Shown piece after piece: positions 35,939-47,400 of a DNA stretch of 64,000 bases. The notes beneath the pieces were generated by a model. That model was not told where the DNA came from, ran no database searches, and saw only the letters and a program-made list of their open reading frames with translations. The position numbers were made by a program, and so were the translations under genes. The DNA comes from Gossypium raimondii. Taxonomy: Eukaryota; Streptophyta; Magnoliopsida; Malvales; Malvaceae. The stretch lies in contig NC_068565.1 in NCBI RefSeq assembly GCF_025698545.1, positions 4,030,001 to 4,094,000 on the forward strand, written 5' to 3'. How positions within the stretch are numbered: position 1 is the first letter of the stretch; every line of letters begins with the position of its first letter.

Positions 35939-36249
35939 GAGTCAAATTGTATTTTTCTCTTTTTATTAAAAAATAGATAAATTAGTTTATATACGTTAAA
36001 TTAAAGAGTAAATTGGCCCTTCTATTAAAATTTTCATCCATTTCTATGGGTAAAAACTATTCGTTGTACATTATCATGTGGTACATATAACTCGTCTGTA
36101 TGACTGTTTGGTTATTCTATCAATCACACCAGGCTTTAACAGTACAAATGGATGGAATTTTTAACAGAAATGACTAATTTTTTTTTAATCTAATATATAT
36201 GACTAATTTATTCATGTTTTAGTAGAAAGTACAAAATACAATCTGAATC
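35939..36249. mobile_element. Foldback MITE, about 311 bp
   Basis: The ends are GAGTCAAATTGTATTTT and the reverse complement of AAAATACAATCTGAATC. Pairing continues inward through AAATTAGTTTATATA and ATTTTCATCCATT. There is no frame inside. Target duplication was not fixed. Confidence 0.6.
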
Positions 36250-36789
36250 TTAATAGTATACGAGCCTCCATGATATTTTTACCATTATGATACAATCAAT
36301 TTATCAACCTTTTTGACCGGTAAGAATTATTACAAGTTGGGAAAACAATGGAACTTTTGGTTTATCTTGATTGTTCTGTAACCACTCATTCCGTGGGTGA
36401 GAAGTCAGTCAAGGAAAGCAAATAGTAGTGTCAATTTCATTACAAAAAAAGACTCAAGTCCGAACAATTGGGATGTTAGCATAAACTACAAAATTGAATT
36501 CATGATTTAAAATTTCTACTTACACAAATTGACCCCACAATCCTTAAACGAGTGATTTCAGGGAACTCAGCCTATGGTTAGTACCATTGTCCAAAGAATG
36601 AATGACACAAGTGGGATCTTCATCGAATAGCAAGAGGTAAGGGAGGTGGCAGCAATTGCAACACGAGAACATTAAACAAGACATAGTATGGGTAATAATT
36701 ATTTTGAGCCTGCAAATGAAAGTTAATCCTCCTTTGAAACATTATATAACTTTCATTACATATATTCCCATGTCTATTGAATTCTTATT
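36250..36789. other. Intergenic
   Basis: No gene is supported. Its right end is the 3' flank of the next kinase remnant (GCAAATGAAA and TATATTCCCATGTCTATTGA words shared with the flank at 57965). Confidence 0.4.
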
Positions 36790-37385
36790 TTCTATCATTA
36801 CTAGACATGTCCATAGGAAATACTAAAGACTTAGGGAGGTATTTTAAGAAGCTCAACTTCACTTTCAAGCATCTTCAATACTTTGGTCATTGACGAATGA
36901 TATATGGGCTTCGTTTGTATGCACCAAAAGGCAACGATTATCATTTCCCTCACAATTTTGGTTTCATTTTTTGTCATGTCTCCAAACTCTACGTTCTCCT
37001 CTTCTTCAAATCGATCATAAATCCATGATGAAAAATAAGTTTGACTTGAACGGTCAATGAAAGCATTCAAATTTTTCCTCCTTCCCGCAATCTCCATTAA
37101 CATCATCCCAAAGCTATAAACATTGGCTTTCTTCGAGATACCTCCAATATTCTTATAAAATAACTTAGGATCCATATATCCTATTGCTTCTCGTGCTACT
37201 GTGATAGAAACGATGATGTCATCCATTGAATGTAACTTTTGTGAGACCAAAATCTGAAACTTTTGAGGTAAAATTATTGTCTAAAAAATTGTTACGTGGC
37301 TTAATATCAAAATGTAAAACATGCATCGTACATCCATTATGTAAATACTCAATACCTCGACCAATTCCAAGTTCAATCTCTAGTA
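36790..37385 (-). pseudogene. LRK10-like receptor kinase pseudogene, C-lobe piece
   Basis: The minus strand reads from LCKYSIP-type antisense neighbours near 37380 through GYMDPKLFYKNIGGISKKA and [19 protein letters not shown] to MLESEVELLKIPP near 36835. It is kinase subdomain VIII onwards. The APE triplet is changed to DPK, and the DFG region just upstream is in another frame. The N-lobe and extracellular exon are not attached. It is closer to the 57992-60680 gene in several words (IGGIS, YDRFE, ETKIVR), but not identical. Confidence 0.75.
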
Positions 37386-38104
37386 TAAGTGAATGAATTT
37401 GTTGTTGTTTCTATATAATTGCTTTAGTCTAATCTTAATATGTTGTATTTGAATTATATTAACACCATTGAGTATTCAATACTCAATGTCGGTCATGTTT
37501 GTCTCCGTGCGCAGGTCTTGAATGTGTATAGACCTAGATTCTTAGGTCAAGCATCTAACTAAACAACTCAACTCGAGATTCAACTTGTTACCTCTTTTGT
37601 ATGCATTTATGAATTTGGGTTTTATGGCATGTACATAGAGAATTTGTTACTTGGTATTGAACTTGCATTTTGACATGTTTAGTAACTTGGTCTGTACAGC
37701 TTATAAAGTTAAGTTTTTTTCGTTGGTTATCAGATAATTAGGGAAGTTCGCATGAGTGTGCTTATGTAAGATAATTATTTGGGATGTTGTGTTGGGTTAA
37801 CAGGTCCAATTTCGCGACATTCCCCAATTGAAGTTGCAGCAATAAAGATCAATCACCAATGTGTGGTGCTGAGGTCCACTGATTTGAGGTTCACAAATCA
37901 ACTAGTGGTTCGCTAATTGACTTGCCAAAGGCTCGTAAGCCAAATGAGGCTCGCTAGCTAGCTTATCAGCTATCTATAGTTCGTTATGATATGTAGCTAG
38001 CTAAAGTGTGGACTCTAATAGGAAGCATGAGTCAGGTATCCCTAAGTTTGCATTGAATACATTTTCGAACCTAAATTTCCTTGGATGATTTTTGTTAAGT
38101 GATA
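37386..38104. other. Unassigned repeat-like intergenic block
   Basis: This moderately GC-rich block contains GCTCGCTAGCTAGC-type direct repeats and GTTCGC/GTCGG words. It has no frame. It may be a remnant of an LTR, because TTTCGCGACATTCC is a word I associate with plant Gypsy LTRs, but no ends were found. Confidence 0.3.
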
Positions 38105-38350
38105 GTCACAATTGTAGTTGCTTTGGCAACGTAACATAATGTCCTACATTCGGATCTGACAATTGGGTCGAAAGTGGCTGTCATACAAGAGTTGCAGGAG
38201 GAGCCAAAATAATGCAAGTTTTGGTGTTGCCTTCATGAACCGCTTTGACAACTTAATGTGATGTCCCATATTCGAAGCTGAAGAGCGAATCGAAGGTGGC
38301 TGTCACACAGGAGTTGCAGGAGGAGCCAAAATAATTCAAGTTTTGGTGTT
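38105..38350. repeat. Tandem duplication of about 125 bp carrying a receptor kinase start region
   Basis: Two successive units share AATGTCC-ATTCG words, GTGGCTGTCA and AGTTGCAGGAGGAGCC, then CAAGTTTTGGTGTTGCC. The last part is homologous to the start of the receptor kinase signal-peptide exon on the minus strand (compare 52320-52355). So a hybrid of repeat and gene sequence was duplicated in place. Confidence 0.6.
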
Positions 38351-39194
38351 GCCATCGTGAACCTCTAGTGTGAGAGGCAGAGAAATGAGATTTATATAAC
38401 AAAGGACGTTTGTTTAATTTAATTCAGGCAAGGCATTACTAAGGAGATTAACTCTATTCTCTTCATCTTATAATTTCTACATTAATACCTCCTGACTATA
38501 AAACCACAAAAAGAATGAGTCAACTAATTAAAACTAAACCATTAAAATACTTCAACACTGACCAGTCATTGAGCAATAAAAAAATTGATGGCGAAACTGA
38601 CACAAAAAATACTTGTTATATAAGTAATCTATCACTACAGCAAAATAGACTTTTAGCTGCGTTTTTCTAGACCTTTAGCGGCACTTTTATCACAAACACC
38701 GCTATAGATCATGACCTTTAGCGGCACTTTTATAACAAACGCCGCTATAGAATAGACCTTTAGCAGCGCTTCTCGCAAAAACGTCGCTAAAAACATAACA
38801 TTTAAAAAAAGTTATTTTAATCAAATAATATTTATTTTATTATAAATATTATATTACGTTTTATTTTTTAAATTTGAACTTTAAATATACTTTTAAGGAT
38901 AAATAAAAATATTATTTAAATTAAATTTTCTATGAAAATTTAACTTTAAAACTAAATATAAAAATTAATGAATTTAGTTTTAGAATTTAAAATAATAAAT
39001 TAATAACACAATTAAAATCCAAAAGTTAGAACTCAAGTTGTCCGAAATATTAAAGTAAAAATAAAAATTTAGAATCAAAACTAAAATGAATAATACATAT
39101 GAAAAACAGACTGACTAGTTGAACCTGCCTATGACTATATACATTTAAAAACCAGAATGCACATTAAAATGTGAACAAATTCATCAACGCTTAC

Positions 39195-39317
39195 CCTTGA
39201 ATCATTCATCTTATGCCACATATTAGGAGAGGATCGAATGTAGCAAACATAGTGTCCAGAAGTAGGTCTGACTCCGGAATGTTTCACAACTGCAAATAGT
39301 TGATACCTCAATTCCTC
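39195..39317 (-). pseudogene. Captured ubiquitin-specific protease (UBP) exon
   Basis: This 123-nt open exon encodes ELRYQLFAVVKHSG, then TSGHYVCYIRSSPNMWHKMN and DSR. It is the C-terminal part of a UBP catalytic domain with the catalytic His of the GHY box. It still has a splice acceptor (TAG before GAGGAATT) and donor (AGG then GTAAGC) on the minus strand. No other UBP exon is recognisable nearby, so it is a single captured exon inside the CACTA element. The UBP subgroup is not assigned. Confidence 0.7.
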
Positions 39318-39894
39318 CTATTGCAAAAAGGATAACAAATGAAACCAGTTCAATAATATGCATTAAACATAAATTTTGTCTTGTCTAATATGCTCACAAA
39401 ACCAATAATCATGAATTCAAAATCATTTAGATTATTTGATAAATAAAATATTTTATCTTTCTTGCCAATAAAATAAAATAAAATAAAATAAAAAACAAGA
39501 ATCAAATTAGTTCAACTCCAAGTCCTTAGTCAAATTTAATTAAACCTCAAGTTCTTTGTCAAAAGAAAAGAATATATATAAAAAACCAAGAAAACACATA
39601 CCTAGTTTGATTGGCAAAACGTCGTTTTCTTTGGTAGGCGGCCATTGGGAAGATTAACAATTAATTAAGAAGATGAAAAGAGTTACACCTTGAAGAGTTT
39701 TTGCAAGCAAATTGATTAAACTTCTTCTATGTTCGAATTTTTTGATATTCGATTCTTGTTTGTGCATATTGCAAATTGATTAAACTTCTTCTATGTTTCC
39801 ATGGGAAATATTGTTCTTCATGATCTGTGAATAGAAGAATTTTCCAGAGGTAAGTACCATCAGTGATGATAATGTAGACCTTTAGTTTGCATTG

Positions 39895-40248
39895 CAAGTG
39901 ACACAGAAAAGTCGAGCAATTATGAAAATGCTTTATAGAAAGTTCATGGTTCCATTACAGGTCACCTGTCAACAAATATCCATGGTGGACAAGGGCAGCA
40001 GAATGCAGAGTCTATGGAACTGGCTGGTATCTTGGTCGTGTACAGATAGCTATATTTCCCTAAAACTGGAAAAAGAATCGCGGATTTTCTGGAACTGGAA
40101 GTACTCACAGGGACATATAACTGCATACAGGTTTGCTATTGTCAATGAAGTGGAAAAGCTTTTTAGCAAACTGCATTCATGCACAGTGACTGAAACCCCA
40201 TTTGCTTCAAACGATGCCAAATACTTTCTGCACAAGAAATTGTATTAG
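39895..40248 (+). other. Coding-looking stretch of unknown origin inside CACTA
   Basis: An open frame of 118 codons without a family signature lies here, with balanced composition unlike the AT-rich surroundings. An alternative frame contains AESMELAGILVVYR. It is probably another captured exon or transcript piece. I do not recognise it. Confidence 0.3.
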
Positions 40249-40964
40249 AAAAACAACTAATTAACCCCATAGTTTATCAAGAGCCGCTATTTTAGAAACC
40301 TGAATAGATAATGACACTTGAGCCATACATAATTTCACTTAAAACATGTCAGCCTGATAGGTATATGGTTGACAAAATATACAACAAAACAAAGATAAGG
40401 CAGATTCCAATATATCCCAAATTTCCAAAGTTAATATAGATAGAATAATAACATGTACCGTATCTTTCAAAGAAAGCTCTGAGGTCAGGGAGTCAAAGTG
40501 TAATGGAATGGGTCTGATGACTAAAAGTGTTGGATGAGTCAGTCAGTCCTGTAGAAAAAGTTTGTGGTTATAGTCCAAAGTTTGTAAGTCGTGGGGGGGG
40601 CAAAACATAACTCTTCATTGTATTACTTTATGAATTCTAAAGGGAAAATGAGCTAACAGTATCTTTCAGCATATCTAATACATGCAGTGGAAAAGGCCAC
40701 CTTATCGCTCTAAACTTCCAACAGCTACACATTTTCTTTTGTCCTTTTCCAAATGCTCTATTTGTTAAAGCTAGTTTTTTTTTATATATATATTTTTTAA
40801 TTTTATTAAAATTTGATTTTTCATATTTTACAAAATTGAAGTGTTAATTTTTACTAATTTTGTATATATAAATCGTGGGTTTATGATGACAAGATTAACA
40901 ATATCTTCCGATCAAACTAGATTCTTCACTTTTGTATCAAATAAAAATAAAGAGACTACCTAAT

Positions 40965-41600
40965 CTAAAACAAATTAACTAAAGTAGAGGAGGAATCCAG
41001 AAATAAACTACCTTTCACCATCATTCTTTCTTCAAGATTGAAAGCTACACTGTTCACTGTCAGTTTCAATGTCTTTCCAAGCTTCAATTTCTTTGTAAAA
41101 AGAGGGAGGGACAATTTGCTTTGCATTTTCCTAGTGATGTGCGAAATCTTGGTCGGCCACCATGGATAGGGGCTAAAGCAACATTTTGAAAGCACGATAA
41201 TTTGTAAGTCCCAGCAAAAGCTTCAAAACAACTCCCACCCCCAAACTGCCTAAAATCCTGGAAATATGTATTTCCAGCTTCGATGATGGATCCGGAACAC
41301 CCACTTGCCTCGTTGAAAAAAGTGGTATCATTTTCTGAGTAAACGAACAGAAAACGTAACTGAAATGCAGAAGAGAAAGTGAAAAATGCAAATAAACGCA
41401 AACAATTTTTTTCTAAGAAAAAACAAAAAAAAAGCAGGCAAAAAAGCAAAGAGAGAGCAAGAGAGAGAGGGGGACCTGGTTTGAAGAAGAAGGTTGAAGG
41501 CGTGTTCGTTGTTTCTTGTTTGGATCAGATGAAAATGAGAAAGGAAGGAGGGACCTTGGATTTAGCTGATTTGGGAGGCATTGGTTTAGGGTTTCGCGCA
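40965..41600 (-). pseudogene. Captured 5' gene fragment of unknown identity inside CACTA
   Basis: Read on the minus strand, an AAACCCTAAACC leader precedes ATGCCTCCCAAATC near 41580, a typical plant 5' UTR and start (MPPKSAKSKVPP). Downstream come GVPDPSSKLEIHISRI, then YPWWPTKIS near 41155, then LPLFTKKLKLGKTLKLTVN and a donor-like GTAGTT near 41010. The YPWWP word recalls a PWWP domain, but the context is too short to claim it. Frames do not join. It looks like exons of one host gene carried by the transposon. Confidence 0.4.
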
Positions 41601-42406
41601 GAGCTGAGGGAGTAATAGTTTGCTGAGGTGATTATTTTTAAGGGGAAAATTAGGGTTCCAGAGGGAAATTTAGGGATAAAACGGTGCCATTTTTTAAAAT
41701 TAAAATGTTTTTTTATAGCGTTTTTTATAAAAATATCGCAATTGCTTAGCTTTTGTAAAAATTATTTCATTTTGATTAATACGACGTCGTTTTGCTCTGT
41801 TAAAATTTTTTTATTTTATCTGCTAAAAATTATTAGTTATATGATTTTATAAAATATTTTTATAACTATTTTTTATAAACTGGATTTTTATTAAAAATTA
41901 AGTACTCTCAAAATAAATATTGTATATTTTAATATGAAAACAAATGATTAAATGGTTGTAATTAATTATTAAGTTAGAATTATCCAATATAAGCAATCAA
42001 TCTCTCACATATCAAATTTTTGTTAAAGATTGAGATGTTAATCATGATTTTATATTATTCTTTTCGATCTAATCTTCATTTTATTAGAATTATCCATGAT
42101 GTTCGATGTTGAATGATTTTAGTTTTTGTATTTTATTTTTATTTGTTATCTATCCATATCAATCATTTTTTTTTAATTATTTATCAATTTTTTTAAAATC
42201 TATTATTTAAATATATCAAATGGTTTAGATTAAATATTTTTAAATATAAAAGCATTAATTGATTGTATAAAATTTCATCATTTAACAAATCTCAAGTAAA
42301 CCTTAAATCCTAAACCATTTAATATATATAAAGTTTATCTATTATCTCTTAAATAATTTAAACTATAATCATAATTTTAATATATTAAAATTAATTGTAA
42401 ATTTAC

Positions 42407-43009
42407 AATTATATAAGAACATATTTAAAATGTAAATTTAAAAAACTAATTAATCTAAACTCAAAACCCTGACTCGACCCCTAAATCCCTAAATCCTAAA
42501 TCCCTAACTCTTAACCCCAATCATCTAACCTGTAACTCCTAAACCCTAAACCTTAAATCCCAACCCTTAAACCATAATCTCAAATCCATAATCCTTAAAT
42601 TCATACCCCTTAAACCTTAAAATAGTAACTCCTAAACCGGCTTTAAATCTTAAATTAATCATATACCCTAAACCAAAAATCCTAAACAAATTTATTATTA
42701 TCTCTTTTATAATTATATAAGAACATATTTAAAACATAAATTAAAAAATAATTAATCTAAACCCAAAAGCGTAACTTGACCCTTGAATCCTTAAACTCTA
42801 AATCCTTAACTCTTAACCCTAACCCTTAAACATTAAATATCAACCCTTAAACTATAATCCCTAAATCCATATATACTCCTTAAATTAACCTTAAAATAGT
42901 AACTCCTAAACCGCCTTGAATCTTAAATTAATCATATACCCTAAACTAAAAATCCTAAACTATAGTGATAATTAATTTAATATTTTAAAATTAATACTAT
43001 CTCTTTCAC
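42407..43009. repeat. Tandem duplication, two units of about 300 bp, rich in CCCTAAA-like words
   Basis: Units start with AATTATATAAGAACATATTT at 42407 and 42711. Both run through many CCTAAA, CCCTAA and CCTTAAA words to AATCATATACCCTAAAC. A third start occurs at 43010 and fades out. The words resemble degenerate plant telomere repeats but are irregular. Confidence 0.7.
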
Positions 43010-43237
43010 AATTATATAAGAAATTTTTAATATATAAATTAAAAACAATCAGTAATCATGTACCAAAAACTTTAAAATTATTTTAAATAATAGTATTTTA
43101 ATTTTTCCATGTGTTTTATTTCAAATTATTTCTACGTGTCATTATTTTTTTTGAAGATTTTAAATATTCAATTAGAAATAAATTGAATTTTATTTAATTA
43201 ATATAAATAATAAACCAATTAAGATAAAATATTTTTT

Positions 43238-43640
43238 GCGGCGCTTTTACAAAAACGACGCTAAATCCCAGAGAATTAGCGGCGCTTTTCTAAAAACGCC
43301 GCTAAAGCCCAGAGCATTAGCGGCACTTTTCCAAAAACGCCTCTAAAGCCCCGAGCATTAGCGGCGCTTTTCCAAAAACGCCGCTGAATCCTCGAGCATT
43401 AGTGGCGCTTTTCCAAAAACGCCGCTGAATCCTCGAGCATTAGCGGCGCTTTTCTAAAAATGCCACTAAATCCCCAAGCATTAGCAGTGCTTTTCAAAAA
43501 ACGCCGCTAAATCCCCGAGCATTAGCGGCGCTTTTACAAAAATGCTGCTAAAGCCCCGAGCATTAGCAGCGCCTTTCCAAAAACGCCGTTAAAGCCCTGA
43601 GCATTAGCGGCGCTTTCTCAGAAATGCCGCTAAAGCCCTA
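43238..43640. repeat. 41-bp palindromic subterminal repeat array of the CACTA element
   Basis: About nine to ten head-to-tail units share the form CATTAGCGGCGCTTTTCC, then AAAAACGCCGCTAAAGCC, then CCGAG. Each unit is itself an inverted repeat (AGCGGCGcttt against aaaaCGCCGCT). Shorter relatives occur at the left end of the element (38650-38790). Subterminal repeats of CACTA elements are known binding sites for the element's own TnpA-type protein. Confidence 0.85.
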
Positions 43641-43913
43641 AAAGGTCAGAAAACGATACCATTGGGCTTAGGTTTTTTACGGTATTTTTTCGAAGAACGC
43701 TGCTAATGCTCGATTTTTACCGGCGTTTTTGTCCAAACGCCCCTAAAAGTGCCGCTAAAAGCCTGTTTTGGTGTAGTATATATGTGAATCTTCCTTACCA
43801 TAAAAAACAAAAAGTACATCTTGCTTTGAAAATTCAATCAATTGGAGTCTACGGCCTAATAAGTAAAATGGTCAAATATATGGATCCCATTATAATAATG
43901 ATACATATTGGAT

Positions 43914-44321
43914 TGTTGAAATGTGGCAACACAACAACAGCATGCAAGTGACCCAGCAACACAGCAGCAGCATGCAAATGTCCATGGTGTAATTCGGTTG
44001 TAGAGCTTTTGTAATAGTTGACTTTTGCTAGTTTGGTTGTAATCCTTTTTTGTTTGTTCAGGTAAGGATTAATCATGTACTTAGTTGATTTAGTTGTCAT
44101 TTAGGTTGCCTTTAAGCTGATTTAACAGCTTGGATACTTGCACAAGCAAGTTTTGTTTTTTACCAATGTAATTGAACTACTTATGTATATTGCATTTTTG
44201 CTTATTCAAGTAATGAAGTTGATCTTTTCTTCATCATCAAACATTCGAATTTTGCTTCTGTTTTTCATCTTTCAAACACAAATTTTTGTTTTGATCTTTA
44301 GTTATTGGTTTAAACTCAACA
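43914..44321 (+). repeat. Left LTR of the Copia element
   Basis: This is the 408-bp direct repeat of 51186-51595, starting TGTTGAAATGTGGC and ending TTTAAACTCAACA. The preceding 5 bases TGGAT are the target duplication. Confidence 0.92.
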
Positions 44322-44433
44322 AATGGTATCAAGAGCCTGTCATCTTTGAGGGCCTTTGCTGTGTGTTGGTTTGTGTTGATTCTTTGAATGATTCATGATT
44401 GAAAGAAAATAAACAGAAGCTATCTTTGTTGGC

Positions 44434-47400
44434 TTGTTTAGTTGCTGCAAAAGGATGGGTTTTTCACCACCGTCACCTGTCTTTGATGGTGAAAACTACA
44501 ACATTTGGGCTGTGAAAATAAAGGCATATCTACAGACTCATGATCTGCGGAGTGTTGTTCTAACTAACACAGAGCCACCACCTCTGAGAGCTAATCCAAC
44601 TATAGCTCAAATCAGTCAGCACGATGAGGATTGTGCCAAAAAGTATAAGGCTATGTCATGCCTTCAAAATAGAGTTTCAGATGTGATCTTCACAAGAATA
44701 ATGGCTTGTGACACTCCAAAGCAGGCCTGAGACAGACTCAGGAAAGAGTTTCAGGGGTCAGACAAGACCAGGCAGTAATAACTGATCAACTTGAGAAGGG
44801 ACTTCGAGAATCTGAGGATGAAGGAGTCTAAGACCATCAAGCAGTATGCTGACAGGATTATGGCCACATTCAACAACATAAGACTGCTTGGAGATGATTT
44901 TAGTGACAAGAGGATAGTTGAAAAGGTCATTACCACTCTACCAGAGAAGTATGAGTCAAAAATCTCTTCTTTAGAAGACTCAAGGGACCTATCAGCTATA
45001 CCCTTAATAGAGCTGATAAATGCTCTCTATCGAAACCATTTTTTTTAGTTTTAAAAAAAACGGGGATCAACTTTTAAAATGAAAACGGAGTCGCCACCGA
45101 TCTTTTATTAAGGTGTGACCGGGTCACCATTAAAATAAATTTTAAGTCTGCGAATTTTGAGAAAAACAGGTTCGGGAGTCGGTTACGCACGAGGAAGGGT
45201 TAGCACCCTCGTAACGCCCAAGATTGGTACTGAATCGATTGTTTAATGTCTTAATGTCGAAATTTTGAAAAGAGTTTAAAATACGATCCTTTTATTTTGA
45301 ATAAAATGAATTGGAAGGTAAAGCTCATTTATTTTAAAGAAGTAAATTGTTACACTCAGTAAGTTAGAGTGTAACAATTCTTTTTTTGGAATTAAATGTG
45401 TACCCCCTTTTTTTAAAGAAAATTATGCGTTCGAAGAAGGATATCTGATTATTTAAGTCGATCAGGAAATCCGAACCCAATAAGCTAGGGATCAATTTTC
45501 CCGAAACTCCTAAACGCCAAACATTGCCTTTACTTTAAAGTTGAGATAACAAAATGTCGTATTCAGTAAGTTAGGATCCAACATTTTGAAATCCTAAGAA
45601 TTTTATTGTAGAAACCATGAGTTTTTTTTATTACCCAATAGATGCTTAATTACCCGGATTCATAAGAAAAATTGAAACCCAGTAAGTTAGGGCACAATTC
45701 TCTCGTGAATTATGAATGTCGAGTAGTATAACATCTAAATGGGATTTCGAAGCTTAAACCCTAATAAACGCAAAACTTAATGGAAGAAACCCGTTGGAAC
45801 AATATTCAATATTAAGTAATCATTTGTAAACTAAATGCAATCTAATGGTTTGTGACTAATTAACAAATATGAACAACAATACAATACCCATGAACAATCA
45901 TATATTATGCCAACATTAAAAACCAAAGAGTCTAAAGTTTATCGAAACATTAAATAAATGCATATGAGAATGTATACATTTTAAATAATTTAAGACGTAT
46001 AAAAAAAGGATTATAACTCAAATAAATTGAAAATAGATATATAAGAGTTTGAAATAAATCACAATGATATTTTTAAAAAAGAAAATATTTGTCAAATGGA
46101 GTAATAATACCAGCATAAATCATAAAAAAATCACAATTTAAAAAACATATATTTGTTAATTTAAATAAACAATATTTATAAAAGAGAATGACATATAATA
46201 TATAAAATAAAAAGTGAAACACATTGAGGAATTCTTTTGAATATATTTTGTATGTTTTAAGTATAAGTAGGAAACACAATAATAAAATCGGTAATACGTT
46301 CATATGCAAAATAAACATATTTGATATAAATTATATATACATATTATAAGAGCGTTGCTATTTTTTAAAATAAAACGTAAGGTATGTGAATATATTTTAA
46401 AACGTATATAAAGATAGGTACATAATGATTAACCTACAATACATGGTAACATATTAGAACAAAATAAAAAATGTATGATAAGATAAAATAATATATGCGC
46501 ATGTATATGAAAATGAATAATTATGTATACTAAGATAATCATAATAACAATAATAGCAACCAACAGGATAATAAATTCAATGACATTCGGTAATAATAAT
46601 AATATAATATAGCAGAGGACAAAATTGATAAAAAAAACTATAAAGCAGGGTAAAATTTAAAACAAATAAAAGAAATGGGCCCAAATCGCAAAACACGAAC
46701 GACATGGGGGACCGAAAGGGGAATATTCCCCACCCTCCAAAACACAGCGTTGCGCGTTGGACCAGAATGAAACAAAAACAAAATATAAGGCCAAATCGGA
46801 AAGAAAGAAAATGCTTGATTTGAAAATATTGAAAAAGGAAAGGGGTTGGCCGCGCAAATATCCCTCCCTACACCAAAACACGCGGATCTGGCCGCCTGGG
46901 TCGGGTCATCGGGTCACGGCCTAAACGGCACCGTTTCAGGGCCATTTAATCCGCCCAAATGGTGTCGTTTCATGATTCTCTGTTTAACTAACCTTAAAAG
47001 CTATTTAACCTAAGCAGAAAAGAATAAAAAGGAAGAAAATAAAACCTAAGAAACTAAACCTCTACCCCAAACGGCGCGCCGCTTCAGCACCCCACCCCGG
47101 CCCAGACTCCGATTGCGGCGGAGTGAGCCGAGATGCAGTGTTCCCACCTCCGAGGTAAGTATCCCCTCTTCTTTTCTCTTTCACGCCCCTTTTTACAATA
47201 ATAGAAAACGTAAAAAACTAAAATAATGCCAGAATATCACTAAAAAGATCACCTTTTCCAAACTTTCTTTCGATTTCTCTTTGAATTTTTTTTTACACTG
47301 TGTTTTTTTTTGTCTTTCTCTCTATCTCTTTAGCATTTTTTGTGTGGCCTTTTTTTATGGCCCGTTTTTTACAAAGTAAAATAAAAGAAAAAGAAAAGAA

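Larger units (their letters stand above)
38633..43778. mobile_element. Non-autonomous CACTA (En/Spm) element carrying gene pieces, 5.1 kb
   Basis: The left end is CACTACAGCAAAATAGAC. The right end, read inward, is CTACACCAAAACAGGC after a degenerate first pair of bases. Both are followed by TTTTAGC-type subterminal repeats. A 3-bp duplication TAT (38630-38632 and 43779-43781) flanks it, as expected for CACTA elements. No transposase was recognised. Inside lie a ubiquitin-protease exon (39195-39317), a 5' gene fragment (about 40965-41600), a 300-bp tandem duplication and a 41-bp subterminal array. It therefore resembles the gene-capturing CACTA elements known from plants. It lies among receptor kinase remnants. 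Confidence 0.8.

Noticed and set aside
42470-42960. CCCTAAA-like runs as a chromosome end or recent telomere insertion
   Set aside because: The words are irregular and interrupted, lie inside a transposon and are part of a tandem duplication.
43238-43640. Regular 41-bp repeats that could be mistaken for a CRISPR array
   Set aside because: There are no unique spacers of constant length; the whole unit repeats. The setting is a plant CACTA element and there are no cas genes.
46657-46881. A coding frame inside the solo LTR
   Set aside because: It lies in non-coding LTR sequence, is not shared in frame with the related LTR at 61356 and has no domain.
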